61,066 nucleotides of DNA, taken from positions 1 to 61,066 of the forward strand of contig JACUUL010000006.1 of NCBI GenBank assembly GCA_014859345.1, written 5' to 3'. The notes below the pieces were generated by a model. It searched no databases. It worked only from the letters and a program-made list of their open reading frames with translations, and was not told where the DNA came from. Each line of letters opens with the position of its first letter. Position 1 is the stretch's first letter. Source of the DNA: Thermoleophilia bacterium. GTDB lineage: Bacteria > Actinomycetota > Thermoleophilia > BMS3ABIN01. The translations under genes and the position numbers were made by a program. Of this stretch, positions 1 through 8,140 are shown piece after piece.

Positions 1-36
1 GTTAATATTAGTTAATCTGGCTTAACCCTAATTCAG

Positions 37-64
37 TTGGCCTCTGGCCGGTCTTGGGTATAAT
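37..64 (+). promoter_or_regulatory. sigma-A-type promoter upstream of the HtrA gene
   Basis: A -35-like TTGGCC (37-42) and a perfect -10 TATAAT (59-64) are separated by 16 bases. Transcription would start near 71, giving a leader of about 100 bases before the protease gene. Assigned by motif only. Confidence 0.6.
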
Positions 65-120
65 TGCGTTATCGGGCATATGAGGCTCGGTCTGGGTCAG
101 CGGGAAACCGCGAGGGATTA

Positions 121-148
121 TCGGGTGGCTGGTCACCACCCGATTTTT
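121..148 (+). terminator. hairpin plus T-run in the HtrA leader (terminator or attenuator)
   Basis: An 8-bp perfect stem, TCGGGTGG with CCACCCGA around a 7-base loop, is followed at once by TTTTT. It lies between the predicted promoter (37-64) and the HtrA start (173). It could therefore attenuate htrA or end a short RNA of about 75 bases. A small GNRA-type hairpin (GCGG-GAAA-CCGC, 100-111) sits just upstream. No known riboswitch class was recognised. Confidence 0.55.
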
Positions 149-172
149 CTGTGTGTGGATAGACCATCAATA

Positions 173-1336
173 ATGAAAAGGAACCTGCTCTATATCGCGA
201 ATGCTTTCGTGGCCGGCCTTGCGGGAGCGGCCCTGTTCTTTATGGCGGCCTTTTATCTGCATTGGGGCGGGATCGGTCAGGAACGCGTAACGGTCTCCGA
301 AGCTCGTCCGGCAGCCGTGACTCCCCCTGTCTCCCAGCCGGTCTCTGCCGCTGGGGATTCCATGACCCCGGCACAGATCTATGAGAAATACGCCGATTCA
401 TCCGTGCAGATAGTCACTACTTTCGAGGGGGGCCGCAGTTTCTTCCGCTCCGATAGCGGCGGACGAGCGATCGGGTCCGGATTTGTAGTCTCCGCCGATG
501 GCTACATCCTCACGAACGCGCATGTCATAGTCGACTGGCAGCGCCGGACGCCCCAACAGGCATCCAAAGTCGAAGTCAATTTCCGCAACGGCAAATCAGC
601 CGAAGCCAGCATCGTCGGTTACGATCTGACCAGCAGCGACGTCGCTGTGCTGAAGGTTGATGCCGCGGGCATCGATCTGGTCCCGGTGGTGATGGGAGAT
701 TCAGAAAGCGTGATCGTGGGTGAGCCGGTGGTTGCCATCGGCAGTCCCTTCGGCCTTTATTCCAGCTCGATCACCTCCGGTATTGTGAGCGCCACAGATC
801 GGACAGTGGAATCTCCTGAGGCCGGTTTCGCCATCCAGAACGCCATCCAGACCGACGCGTCCATCAACAGCGGCAACAGCGGCGGTCCCCTGTTCAACAT
901 GCGGGGTGAAGTCATCGGACTCAACGAGCAGATCGCCACGGTCAGCGGCGGCAGCGAGGGAGTCGGGTTCGCGGTGCCCATCAATACCGCCAAGCTGGTG
1001 ATGGACCAGATCGTGGCCACAGGAAAGGTCGAGTACGCCTGGATGGGCATCGTGGGCCAGTCGGTGACTGCCGAGGCGGCGGACGATCTGGACCTTTCCG
1101 TCGACAGAGGCGCCCTTGTGGTCGAAGCGCAATCCGATGGCCCGGCCGCACAGGCCGGGCTTCAGAAGAACGACGTGATCGTGAAGATCGATGACCAGGA
1201 CATCGAGACGATGGAGGAAGTGACCGGCGTCCTGATCGCCCGCAAGCCTGACGACACTGTGAAAGTGACGTTCATTCGCGGTGGCGAAACCCGCGAAACC
1301 GAGCTTAAGCTGGGCAAGAGGCCGGAGAGGCTTTAA
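173..1336 (+). CDS. HtrA/DegP-family serine protease with PDZ domain
   Basis: A 387-aa membrane-anchored quality-control protease acting outside the cytoplasmic membrane on misfolded proteins. Residues about 3-30 form one hydrophobic signal-anchor. The trypsin-like domain has its triad in place: His in TNAHV (about 117), Asp in SSDVAVLKV (about 156) and Ser in NSGNSGGP (about 236). One PDZ domain follows at about 295-380. The ATG at 173 was chosen because the signal anchor begins there; the frame is open back to 80, but those extra residues cover the leader hairpin and do not look like protein. Single-PDZ, anchored architecture is typical of Gram-positive HtrA proteins. The gene stands alone with its own promoter. 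Confidence 0.93.
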   Translation: MKRNLLYIANAFVAGLAGAALFFMAAFYLHWGGIGQERVTVSEARPAAVTPPVSQPVSAAGDSMTPAQIYEKYADSSVQIVTTFEGGRSFFRSDSGGRAIGSGFVVSADGYILTNAHVIVDWQRRTPQQASKVEVNFRNGKSAEASIVGYDLTSSDVAVLKVDAAGIDLVPVVMGDSESVIVGEPVVAIGSPFGLYSSSITSGIVSATDRTVESPEAGFAIQNAIQTDASINSGNSGGPLFNMRGEVIGLNEQIATVSGGSEGVGFAVPINTAKLVMDQIVATGKVEYAWMGIVGQSVTAEAADDLDLSVDRGALVVEAQSDGPAAQAGLQKNDVIVKIDDQDIETMEEVTGVLIARKPDDTVKVTFIRGGETRETELKLGKRPERL

Positions 1337-1472
1337 CCCTTTTTCTTCCATACCGCTAACTGCGCCGATGCTGGAAAGGCCCCTCTGGTCGAATGGATTT
1401 ATTATGTCGAACGCATCTCCCGTCCAGCTCCCCGGAATGAATCCCTGGCCGGCGGGGTAATATTACCGCGAC

Positions 1473-2654
1473 ATGTCCGAGTCCGTCACGCTCATCTACA
1501 GCGACGATTACCAGGGTTACCGGTTCAGCCCGTGGCATCCCATGAAGCCGGTGAGGCTGCTGCTTACCGCCGAACTAATCAGGGCTTACGGGATCGACAG
1601 GCTGCCAAACTGCGGCTTCACCGGACCCCGGCCGGCTTCTGACGAAGAACTGGAGCTGATCCACGATCCTGTCTATATCGGGAAAGTCCGGGAGTTGAGT
1701 GAGCCCGGCGCGGAAGAGTCTTCAGGATGGAGCTGGGGGCTGGGCACCGGCGATAATCCGGTCTTTCCCCGGATGCATGAGTCCTCCGCCCTGATTGCCG
1801 GCGGCGCCCTGACGGCGGCGGAAAAGATCATGAGCGGGGAACTGGATCACGCTTTCCACGTGGCCGGCGGCCTGCATCACGCCCAGCGGGCCCGGGCCTC
1901 GGGTTTCTGCATCTACAACGACGTGGCCATCGCCATTGCCTGGCTGAGGCAGCAGGGCATCCGGGTTGTCTATATTGACATCGACGCCCACCATGGCGAC
2001 GGCGTCCAGAATGCTTTTTACGGCGATTCCGAGGTAATGACCATCTCCTTTCACGAATCCGGACGTTCTCTTTTCCCCGGCACAGGCTATACCGGCGATA
2101 TCGGGGAGGGCCGGGCCCGGGGGACGTCTATCAATCTTCCGCTGGCGCCGCACACTGGTGACGACCTGTTTCTCAAGGCGTTTGACGAGCTGGTGCCGCC
2201 GCTCACACGGGCGTTCAGGCCTGATGTAGTGGTAACTCAAAACGGATGCGACGGACATTTTGATGACCCGCTCACCCATTTATCCCTGACCCTGGAAGGC
2301 TATGCGAAGATATGGGCGCGGATGCATGATCTGTCGCATGAGGTGACGGCAGGCCGCTGGCTGGCATCGGGCGGAGGCGGATACCAGGCCTTCACTGTTG
2401 TCCCGTGCGCCTGGACGCTGCTGATGGCGGAACTGGCCGGAACCAGGCTGGCGGAGGAGATTCCGGAAAGCTGGCGCGAGCTCTGCGAGCGTCACTCAGG
2501 CGCACAGGCGCCCCGTTTTCTTACCCGCGAGTCTCCGCCACCGCCCGGCCCCGGAGCGCATGAGATAGCCCGCCAGGCGGTGGAAGACGGAACCGCGGAA
2601 ATCAAGAGCAAGATCTTCCCATTGATGGGCGCAGCTGAAAAACAAGGTCCTTAG
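1473..2654 (+). CDS. AcuC-like histone-deacetylase-fold protein
   Basis: A 393-aa zinc-dependent deacetylase of the class I/II HDAC fold. AcuC in Bacillus (about 390 aa) deacetylates acetyl-CoA synthetase; the substrate here is unknown. Visible motifs are GGLHHAQ with the catalytic His pair, DIDAHHGDG carrying zinc ligands Asp and His, the third ligand Asp in NGCDGH, and the GGGGY loop with the transition-state Tyr. All catalytic positions are intact. The ATG at 1473 is preceded by a weak G-rich ribosome site. No acuA or acs gene is adjacent, so an acetoin role should not be assumed. Confidence 0.9.
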   Translation: MSESVTLIYSDDYQGYRFSPWHPMKPVRLLLTAELIRAYGIDRLPNCGFTGPRPASDEELELIHDPVYIGKVRELSEPGAEESSGWSWGLGTGDNPVFPRMHESSALIAGGALTAAEKIMSGELDHAFHVAGGLHHAQRARASGFCIYNDVAIAIAWLRQQGIRVVYIDIDAHHGDGVQNAFYGDSEVMTISFHESGRSLFPGTGYTGDIGEGRARGTSINLPLAPHTGDDLFLKAFDELVPPLTRAFRPDVVVTQNGCDGHFDDPLTHLSLTLEGYAKIWARMHDLSHEVTAGRWLASGGGGYQAFTVVPCAWTLLMAELAGTRLAEEIPESWRELCERHSGAQAPRFLTRESPPPPGPGAHEIARQAVEDGTAEIKSKIFPLMGAAEKQGP

Positions 2655-2724
2655 TCCCCGGTTTCAGGGTTGTTCCTGCCCCGAGGTTTTCTTCTTTATC
2701 CGGCGTCCCTTATACTTCACGATT

Positions 2725-3693
2725 ATGCCTGCGGCTTTGACAGACATTCAGAAACTCGCCGTCGACCTGTCGGCGGCCATCAGGGAGCTCGTGCTGCCCC
2801 AACTGGGCAAGTCTGCTGCCCGCGCTCATGCCGGCACCGCGGTAGGCGGCGACGTCACATTTGGCATTGACGAGGAGGCCGAGGCGTTGCTTGTCAGCTA
2901 CCTTCAGGACAGCGGCCTCGACGTGGCCATGTATTCCGAGGACAAAGGTCTTATCGAGTGCGGCGAGCCGGAATACGTGCTCATCGTCGATCCGGTCGAT
3001 GGCACGCGGCCGGCGGCAGCGGGCCTGGAGTGCGCCATGGTTTCTATCGCAGTGGCCCGCTATACGGAAACGCCGACCATGGGCGATGTGGTTTTCGGCT
3101 GCCTGAGGGAGATAAAGAATGGCACGCTGTTCACATCCTCCCGCGGCCAGGGTGTCGACATCGTCTCTGCTGCCGGCGTCCCGGTGCCGGTAGCGCTTTC
3201 GCGAAACACGGATCTGTCACAGCTCTTCTGGACCATCGGCTTCAGGGGCCGCCCGGCCAGGGCCTTGATAGAGACCCTGGGAGATCTGGTTGACCTTTCC
3301 AGCACCGGCGGCGCCGTTTTCGACCTGGGCAGCGCCACTTTTTCCATAACCCGCATCCTCACGGGACAGCTGGATGCTTATGTAGACATAGGGCCCCGCA
3401 TGATCGAGGACGTGCCGGAAGTAAAACCCTTTTTTGAGAAAGTCGGCCGGGGAGCCATCCTCAACAATTCGCCTCATGACCTGGCTGCGGCCGGCATCAT
3501 CTGTGCCGAGGGAGGCGTGATTTTCGGAGACGGCCGCGGCCGGCCTCTTGACAGACGCCTGCTGCTGGGCTCCGATTACAGCTTCCAGATGTCCTGCGTG
3601 GCTGCGGCCAACCGCGAGTTATTTGACAGCATAGTCGCGGTCATCGACGAGGGCATCATCAAGCTGCGGGAAGCGTTTGGAAAAGATTGCTAA
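2725..3693 (+). CDS. inositol-monophosphatase-family phosphatase
   Basis: A 322-aa protein of the lithium-sensitive phosphatase superfamily (IMPase, FBPase, CysQ). The metal-binding core is recognisable: Glu in YSEDKG (about 75) and DPVDGTRPA (about 93-101), close to the family DPxDGTxxF. The family's WDxAA element near the C-terminus is not obvious, so this is a divergent member and the substrate cannot be named. The ATG at 2725 begins the conserved N-terminal helix. It is followed after about 50 bases by the radical SAM gene on the same strand. Confidence 0.75.
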   Translation: MPAALTDIQKLAVDLSAAIRELVLPQLGKSAARAHAGTAVGGDVTFGIDEEAEALLVSYLQDSGLDVAMYSEDKGLIECGEPEYVLIVDPVDGTRPAAAGLECAMVSIAVARYTETPTMGDVVFGCLREIKNGTLFTSSRGQGVDIVSAAGVPVPVALSRNTDLSQLFWTIGFRGRPARALIETLGDLVDLSSTGGAVFDLGSATFSITRILTGQLDAYVDIGPRMIEDVPEVKPFFEKVGRGAILNNSPHDLAAAGIICAEGGVIFGDGRGRPLDRRLLLGSDYSFQMSCVAAANRELFDSIVAVIDEGIIKLREAFGKDC

Positions 3694-3742
3694 CGGGCAG
3701 CAACGAGGCACAAGGCCGCCAAAAAAACATTTTAAAGGCAAA

Positions 3743-4804
3743 ATGGCAGAAACCTTCAAAGAAGAAGTCAGGGAAGGGATGCTTTATGAAAAGCGCCCGA
3801 AAGGCAAGGTCAAGTGCCGGGTCTGCCCGAGGCTTTGCGTGATCGCTGAAGGTAAAATGGGTATCTGCAAGACCCGGAAGAACATCGGCGGCAAGTGTTA
3901 CACCATGACCTATGGCAAGGTGGTTTCCGTTGCCGTCGATCCCATAGAAAAGAAACCCCTGTTCCATTTTCATCCCGGCACCAAGGTCCTTTCACTGGGC
4001 TCGTTAGGATGCAACATGCGATGCATTCACTGCCAGAACTGGCAGATTGCCCATGCCGGCGCCGATGAGGGGGGCGATCAGCTGCGCACCCTGGCGCCGG
4101 AGAAGCTGCCCGGGATCTCAAAACAGAACGATTGCGCCGGGGTCGCCTGGACGTACAACGAGCCCACTATCTGGCTGGAGTACTGCCTTGACGGGGCAAA
4201 GGTCTGCCACGAGGAAGGCCTCTATACCGTCTTTGTTACCAACGGCTATATCACCATGGAGGCGCTGGATGTCATCGCGCCGCACCTGGATGCTTACCGG
4301 GTCGATATCAAAGGCTTTCGGGCAGAGACATACAAGTTCCTGGCAAAAATCTCTGAGGTAAAACCCATGTTCGAGGCTGCCGCAGCTGCCAAAAAGAAAT
4401 ATGGCTGCCACGTGGAGATAGTCACCAACGTGATTCCGACAGTAAACGACGACGAGGAGACCCTGCGCAACATCGCCTCCTGGATCGCAGGCGAGCTGGG
4501 TGTCAAGACGCCCTGGCATGTCACCCGTTTTCATCCCTACCTGGAGCTCTCGCACCTGCCTGCGACACCTATCGAGACTCTGGAGAGGGCCATTGATATC
4601 GGGCATCAGGAAGGGCTCAAGTTCGTCTACATCGGAAATGTCCCGGGCCATGAGGCCGAGAACACAATTTGTCCAAATTGCCGGCGGCTGGTGGTTCGCC
4701 GTGACGGTTATATCATCGAGAAATCCATGGTCAGGGAAGGTTATTGCGCGTACTGCGGGGAAGAGTTGAACATCATTCAGGCAATGGCAGATGAGGAATC
4801 CTGA
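3743..4804 (+). CDS. amrS: AmmeMemoRadiSam-type radical SAM enzyme (AmrS-like)
   Basis: A 353-aa radical SAM protein related to pyruvate formate-lyase activase. An N-terminal cysteine-rich segment (CRVCPRLC and a later CKTRKN) precedes the cluster motif CNMRCIHC that binds the SAM-ligating 4Fe-4S cluster. Two C-terminal CxxC pairs (CPNC, CAYC) look like a metal knuckle. The AmmeMemo partners usually encoded nearby are absent, so the substrate is unknown. The ATG at 3743 follows an AAAGG site. An in-frame ATG at 3677 would overlap the upstream gene and adds only a low-complexity basic stretch. Confidence 0.85.
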   Translation: MAETFKEEVREGMLYEKRPKGKVKCRVCPRLCVIAEGKMGICKTRKNIGGKCYTMTYGKVVSVAVDPIEKKPLFHFHPGTKVLSLGSLGCNMRCIHCQNWQIAHAGADEGGDQLRTLAPEKLPGISKQNDCAGVAWTYNEPTIWLEYCLDGAKVCHEEGLYTVFVTNGYITMEALDVIAPHLDAYRVDIKGFRAETYKFLAKISEVKPMFEAAAAAKKKYGCHVEIVTNVIPTVNDDEETLRNIASWIAGELGVKTPWHVTRFHPYLELSHLPATPIETLERAIDIGHQEGLKFVYIGNVPGHEAENTICPNCRRLVVRRDGYIIEKSMVREGYCAYCGEELNIIQAMADEES

Positions 4805-4808
4805 AGAG

Positions 4809-4905
4809 CGGCAGGCCGGACGGAAGGCCTCAAAGTCCGGACCGCGGTCCGGCGGATGATTTGCCCGCGGCGGGCTCCGGGGTTCCGGTAGTCTGCCGTC
4901 CTTTT
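4809..4905 (+). other. multi-hairpin intergenic element ending in a T-run
   Basis: The 131-base gap between the radical SAM gene and treT can fold as an outer stem CGGCAG (4809-4814) with CTGCCG (4893-4898). It encloses CCGGAC/GTCCGG (4837-4852), CCCG/CGGG (4864-4874) and CCGG/CCGG (4877-4888). The outer stem is followed by TCCTTTTTG. It may be a terminator for the upstream gene or a structured leader of treT. No known RNA family was recognised. Confidence 0.45.
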
Positions 4906-4935
4906 TGCGTCAATTTGAGTAGTGGAGGTTGATAC

Positions 4936-6174
4936 TTGCTACAGGAAGTCCATGTAGGCCATAAGTCTCTGGCCGATTATCAGAGCGTGGTCGTGCCCCC
5001 GCTGATCGATGAGATCAGGGAAATTGCCCGGGAGCTCGAGGGCGCCCGGGTTCTCCACATCAACGCCACCTCGTTCGGCGGAGGCGTTGCCGAGATACTG
5101 TACACGCTGGTTCCCCTGATGCGCGACGTCGGCCTGGAAACAGACTGGCGGGTGATCATGGCGGCTCAGGAATACTACGAGAGCACCAAGGTCATACACA
5201 ACGCCCTGCAGGGAAACCCCATCGGTCTTACAGACGCGCAAAAAGAGACGTACGAGCTGCATAACAAGATAGCAGCCGAATCGCTGGGAGGCGGTTTCGA
5301 TTTTATAATCATCCACGATCCTCAGCCTGTGATGATCAGGCATTTCGCCGGTGATCTGGGAGCCAAGTGGATCTGGCGCTGCCATATCGACACATCCACA
5401 CCCAACCAGACGGTGGCGGAATACCTGACACCTTACATCTCCGGATATGATACAGCGCTGTTCACGCTGAACGATTACGTCTTCCAGGATCTTGACATGC
5501 CCATCAGGGTGATATCTCCTGCCATCGATCCGCTTTCCACCAAGAACATGGCCCTCTCTCCTGAAGACGCGGATTATGTGGTCAGCCAGTTCGGAATCGA
5601 GCCGGACCGGCCGCTCATGCTCCAGATCTCGAGATTCGATCCCTGGAAGGATCCGCTGGGAGTAATAGATGCCTACAGGATTGTCAAGGAGAAATACGCC
5701 AGTGTCAGGCTGGCGCTGGTCGGCTCGATGGCCACCGACGATCCGGAGGGATGGACCTTCTTCACGAAGACGGTGGAGCATGCCGGCGACGACAGCGACA
5801 TACTCATTCTCACCAACTTGAACAATGTCGGCAATCTCGAGGTCAACGCCTTTCAGTCGCGGGCGGATTTGATAATCCAGAAATCGATCCGGGAAGGATT
5901 TGGGCTTACCATCAGCGAAGCACTTTGGAAAGCGAAGCCTACAGTTGGCGGCAATGTGGGTGGCATTCCCTCGCAGCTCGAAGATGGTTTAACAGGTTTT
6001 CTTGTCAGTTCGCCAGAGGAGTGCGCCAAGCGGTGCATAAAGATACTTGAGGATCCACCCGGAGCGAAGGTCATGGGCCGGAGGGGCAAGGAGCACGTGC
6101 GGGCCCATTATCTGACGCCCCGGCTGCTCAGAGACTACCTGAAGATGTTCATTGAGCTGAAGGGCGCCGGCTAA
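4936..6174 (+). CDS. treT: trehalose glycosyltransferring synthase (TreT), GT4 family
   Basis: A 412-aa retaining glycosyltransferase. TreT enzymes make trehalose reversibly from an NDP-glucose and glucose. The N-terminus matches that family closely: a GGGVAEIL donor loop (about 50-58), LVPLMRDVGL, KVIHNALQG and IHDPQP. The C-terminal half has the GT-B signatures SRFDPWKDP (about 233) and EGFGLTISEALWK (about 322-334). It starts with TTG at 4936, seven bases after a perfect GGAGG. It is the first gene of a trehalose block with the otsA-like gene 44 bases downstream. No trehalose-6-phosphate phosphatase is visible here. Confidence 0.88.
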   Translation: MLQEVHVGHKSLADYQSVVVPPLIDEIREIARELEGARVLHINATSFGGGVAEILYTLVPLMRDVGLETDWRVIMAAQEYYESTKVIHNALQGNPIGLTDAQKETYELHNKIAAESLGGGFDFIIIHDPQPVMIRHFAGDLGAKWIWRCHIDTSTPNQTVAEYLTPYISGYDTALFTLNDYVFQDLDMPIRVISPAIDPLSTKNMALSPEDADYVVSQFGIEPDRPLMLQISRFDPWKDPLGVIDAYRIVKEKYASVRLALVGSMATDDPEGWTFFTKTVEHAGDDSDILILTNLNNVGNLEVNAFQSRADLIIQKSIREGFGLTISEALWKAKPTVGGNVGGIPSQLEDGLTGFLVSSPEECAKRCIKILEDPPGAKVMGRRGKEHVRAHYLTPRLLRDYLKMFIELKGAG

Positions 6175-6218
6175 ACAAACGGCAGGGGGCCGGCGCCCCC
6201 GGAAGCGGAGTACTTGCT

Positions 6219-7730
6219 TTGCGCCAATGTCCGTTTGAAAAGGAACTGATCCTGGTCTCCAACCGGGGGCCTTTTTCGTACCGGCGTGACGCGCGGGGTG
6301 AACTTATAACCCAGCGAGGCGCCGGAGGGCTGGTGACCGCGCTTCTCGGCGTGGCCACCGCCTGTGAAATCACCTGGATCGCCAGCGCCATGACCCCCGA
6401 AGATTCCGAGATGAGCCTGCGGATGGGCGGCGGCCGGATCAACGTCAGGCACGAGGATCATCAGCTCGGCCTGCGATTCGTTGTCACCGATCCAGAAGTC
6501 TATAACCGGTTTTATAACGTCATCGCCAACCCGATGATCTGGTTCATCCAGCATTATCTCTGGAACCTGTCGGTTGCTCCCGAAATTCGCATCAACGAGT
6601 TCGAGGCCTGGGAAGGGGGATACCAGGTGGTCAACGGGGAGTTCGCCGCGGCCGTGATCGACGAACTCCGGCAGCATGTTGACGAGAAGCCGGTAGTCAT
6701 GTTCCACGATTATCACCTTTATACCTGCCCTGAGCTGGTCAGAAAGGAGCATCCGGATGTATTCCTGCACCAGTTCGTCCACATTCCCTGGCCCCAATCG
6801 GATTCCTGGCGGGTGTTGCCCCGGCACATCCGCCGGGCGGTTATCAAAGGCTTGCTCGCCAATGACATCGTCGCCTTTCATACCAGGCGTTACGTGCGCA
6901 ATTTCCTGGTCTGCTGCGAGGAAATCCTGGATCTTGAGATCGATTACCGCAACTCCGCCGTCAGCTATGAGGGGCGGGACGTATGGGTCAGGGCATATCC
7001 CATATCGGTCGATTGCGCCGATTTTGAGCGGCTGGCTGAAAGCGCTCCGGTCCGCAGGGAAGAGGGCAGGATTATGGATCTCAGGCGTGAGTACCTGATC
7101 CTGAGGGTGGACCGCATGGATCTTTCCAAGAACATTGTCCGCGGCTTCAAGGCCTTTGACATGTTCCTGGACGAGCATCCGGAGTTCAGGGAGCGCATAA
7201 CTTTTCTGGCGCTGCTTCAGCCCTCGCGCGAGGATATCGAGGAGTACGTGGAGTACCGGCAGAAGATCATGCGCGTGGTCGAAATCATCAACACCAGGCA
7301 CGGCACCACCAACTGGATGCCCATCGACGTTCGCATGCAGGACAACTTCGCCCGCTCCGTGGCCGCCTACAAACAGTTCGATGTGCTGATGGTAAACGCC
7401 ATATATGACGGCATGAACCTGATCGCCAAGGAGGCGGGGCTGATTAACCGGCAGAACGGCGTGATTATTCTTTCCGAGAATGCAGGCGCCCACGAGGAGC
7501 TTGGCGATTTCTGCATCACTGTAAATCCCTTCGATCTGGAAAGCCAGTCCCGGGCCATTCATCAGGCGTTATCCATGCCGGAGGATGATAAAAACCGGAT
7601 GGCGGGTAAGATAAGGGATACCGTCAGAAATAACGACATCCACAAATGGATCGAGACCCAGTTCGTCGACATCAAGGCGAAGATGTCGGAAGGAATCAGT
7701 CCCGGTCATGAGGAGGGCTCAAATGAATGA
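6219..7730 (+). CDS. otsA: trehalose-6-phosphate synthase-like GT20 glycosyltransferase
   Basis: A 503-aa OtsA-type protein joining UDP- or GDP-glucose to a sugar phosphate. Family landmarks are present: LVSNRGPFSY at the N-terminus, HDYHLY (about 164), GLLANDIVAFHTRRYVRNF (about 210), VDRMDLSKNI (about 292) and YDGMNLIAKEAG (about 390), the last matching the nucleotide-sugar site of OtsA. The acceptor could also be another polyol phosphate, as GT20 includes glucosylglycerol-phosphate synthases. The TTG start at 6219 has GGAG at 6207-6210. Its end overlaps the next gene by 8 bases, implying translational coupling. Presence beside treT suggests two routes to osmolytes. Confidence 0.82.
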   Translation: MRQCPFEKELILVSNRGPFSYRRDARGELITQRGAGGLVTALLGVATACEITWIASAMTPEDSEMSLRMGGGRINVRHEDHQLGLRFVVTDPEVYNRFYNVIANPMIWFIQHYLWNLSVAPEIRINEFEAWEGGYQVVNGEFAAAVIDELRQHVDEKPVVMFHDYHLYTCPELVRKEHPDVFLHQFVHIPWPQSDSWRVLPRHIRRAVIKGLLANDIVAFHTRRYVRNFLVCCEEILDLEIDYRNSAVSYEGRDVWVRAYPISVDCADFERLAESAPVRREEGRIMDLRREYLILRVDRMDLSKNIVRGFKAFDMFLDEHPEFRERITFLALLQPSREDIEEYVEYRQKIMRVVEIINTRHGTTNWMPIDVRMQDNFARSVAAYKQFDVLMVNAIYDGMNLIAKEAGLINRQNGVIILSENAGAHEELGDFCITVNPFDLESQSRAIHQALSMPEDDKNRMAGKIRDTVRNNDIHKWIETQFVDIKAKMSEGISPGHEEGSNE

Positions 7731-8106
7731 GAAAGCGACCGTCAGCGATATGATCGAAAAGGTTTTCCTTATGGGCATCGGAGCGGCGTCCCTGACCAGG
7801 GACAAGCTCCAGGAACTGGTCGACGAGCTGGTAAAAAGAGGGCAGCTGACCCGCGAACAGGGGGAGGACCTGGTTGACAAAGCGCAGCATAAAGCGCGCG
7901 AGAGAGGCATCGATGTCAAGGAAACCATGTCCCAGACTTATCAGGACACGCTGCTTGGCATGGGAATCGCCACCAGGGAAACAGTTGATGAGCTGGAACG
8001 CCGCGTGTCCGTGCTGGAGGCGAAGGTTTACGGCAAGCAGGCCCGGGTTGAGGAGCCCGATCTCGGTTTCAGGGTGACGACCACGGAAGAGGAAGAGCCT
8101 ACATAA
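7723..8106 (+). CDS. phasin-like coiled-coil protein
   Basis: A 127-aa acidic, largely helical protein. The N-terminal part (about 5-60) resembles polyhydroxyalkanoate-granule-associated or phasin-like proteins: VFLMGIGAASLTRDK, then a helix with LVKRGQLTREQGEDLVD. Residues about 90-112 (VDELERRVSVLEAKV) form a clear coiled coil. It starts at the ATG at 7723, five bases after AGGAGGG and inside the end of the otsA-like gene (8-base overlap). A granule-surface or scaffolding role is possible; no PHA synthase is in the window. The phasin assignment rests on pattern only. Confidence 0.6.
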   Translation: MNEKATVSDMIEKVFLMGIGAASLTRDKLQELVDELVKRGQLTREQGEDLVDKAQHKARERGIDVKETMSQTYQDTLLGMGIATRETVDELERRVSVLEAKVYGKQARVEEPDLGFRVTTTEEEEPT

Positions 8107-8140
8107 ATTTCAGGCAGCCTCACGGGCGGCTTCATCAGAC

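Noticed and set aside
6171-7562. 463-residue open frame opposite the otsA-like gene
   Set aside because: Antisense shadow; the plus-strand frame has full GT20 motifs.
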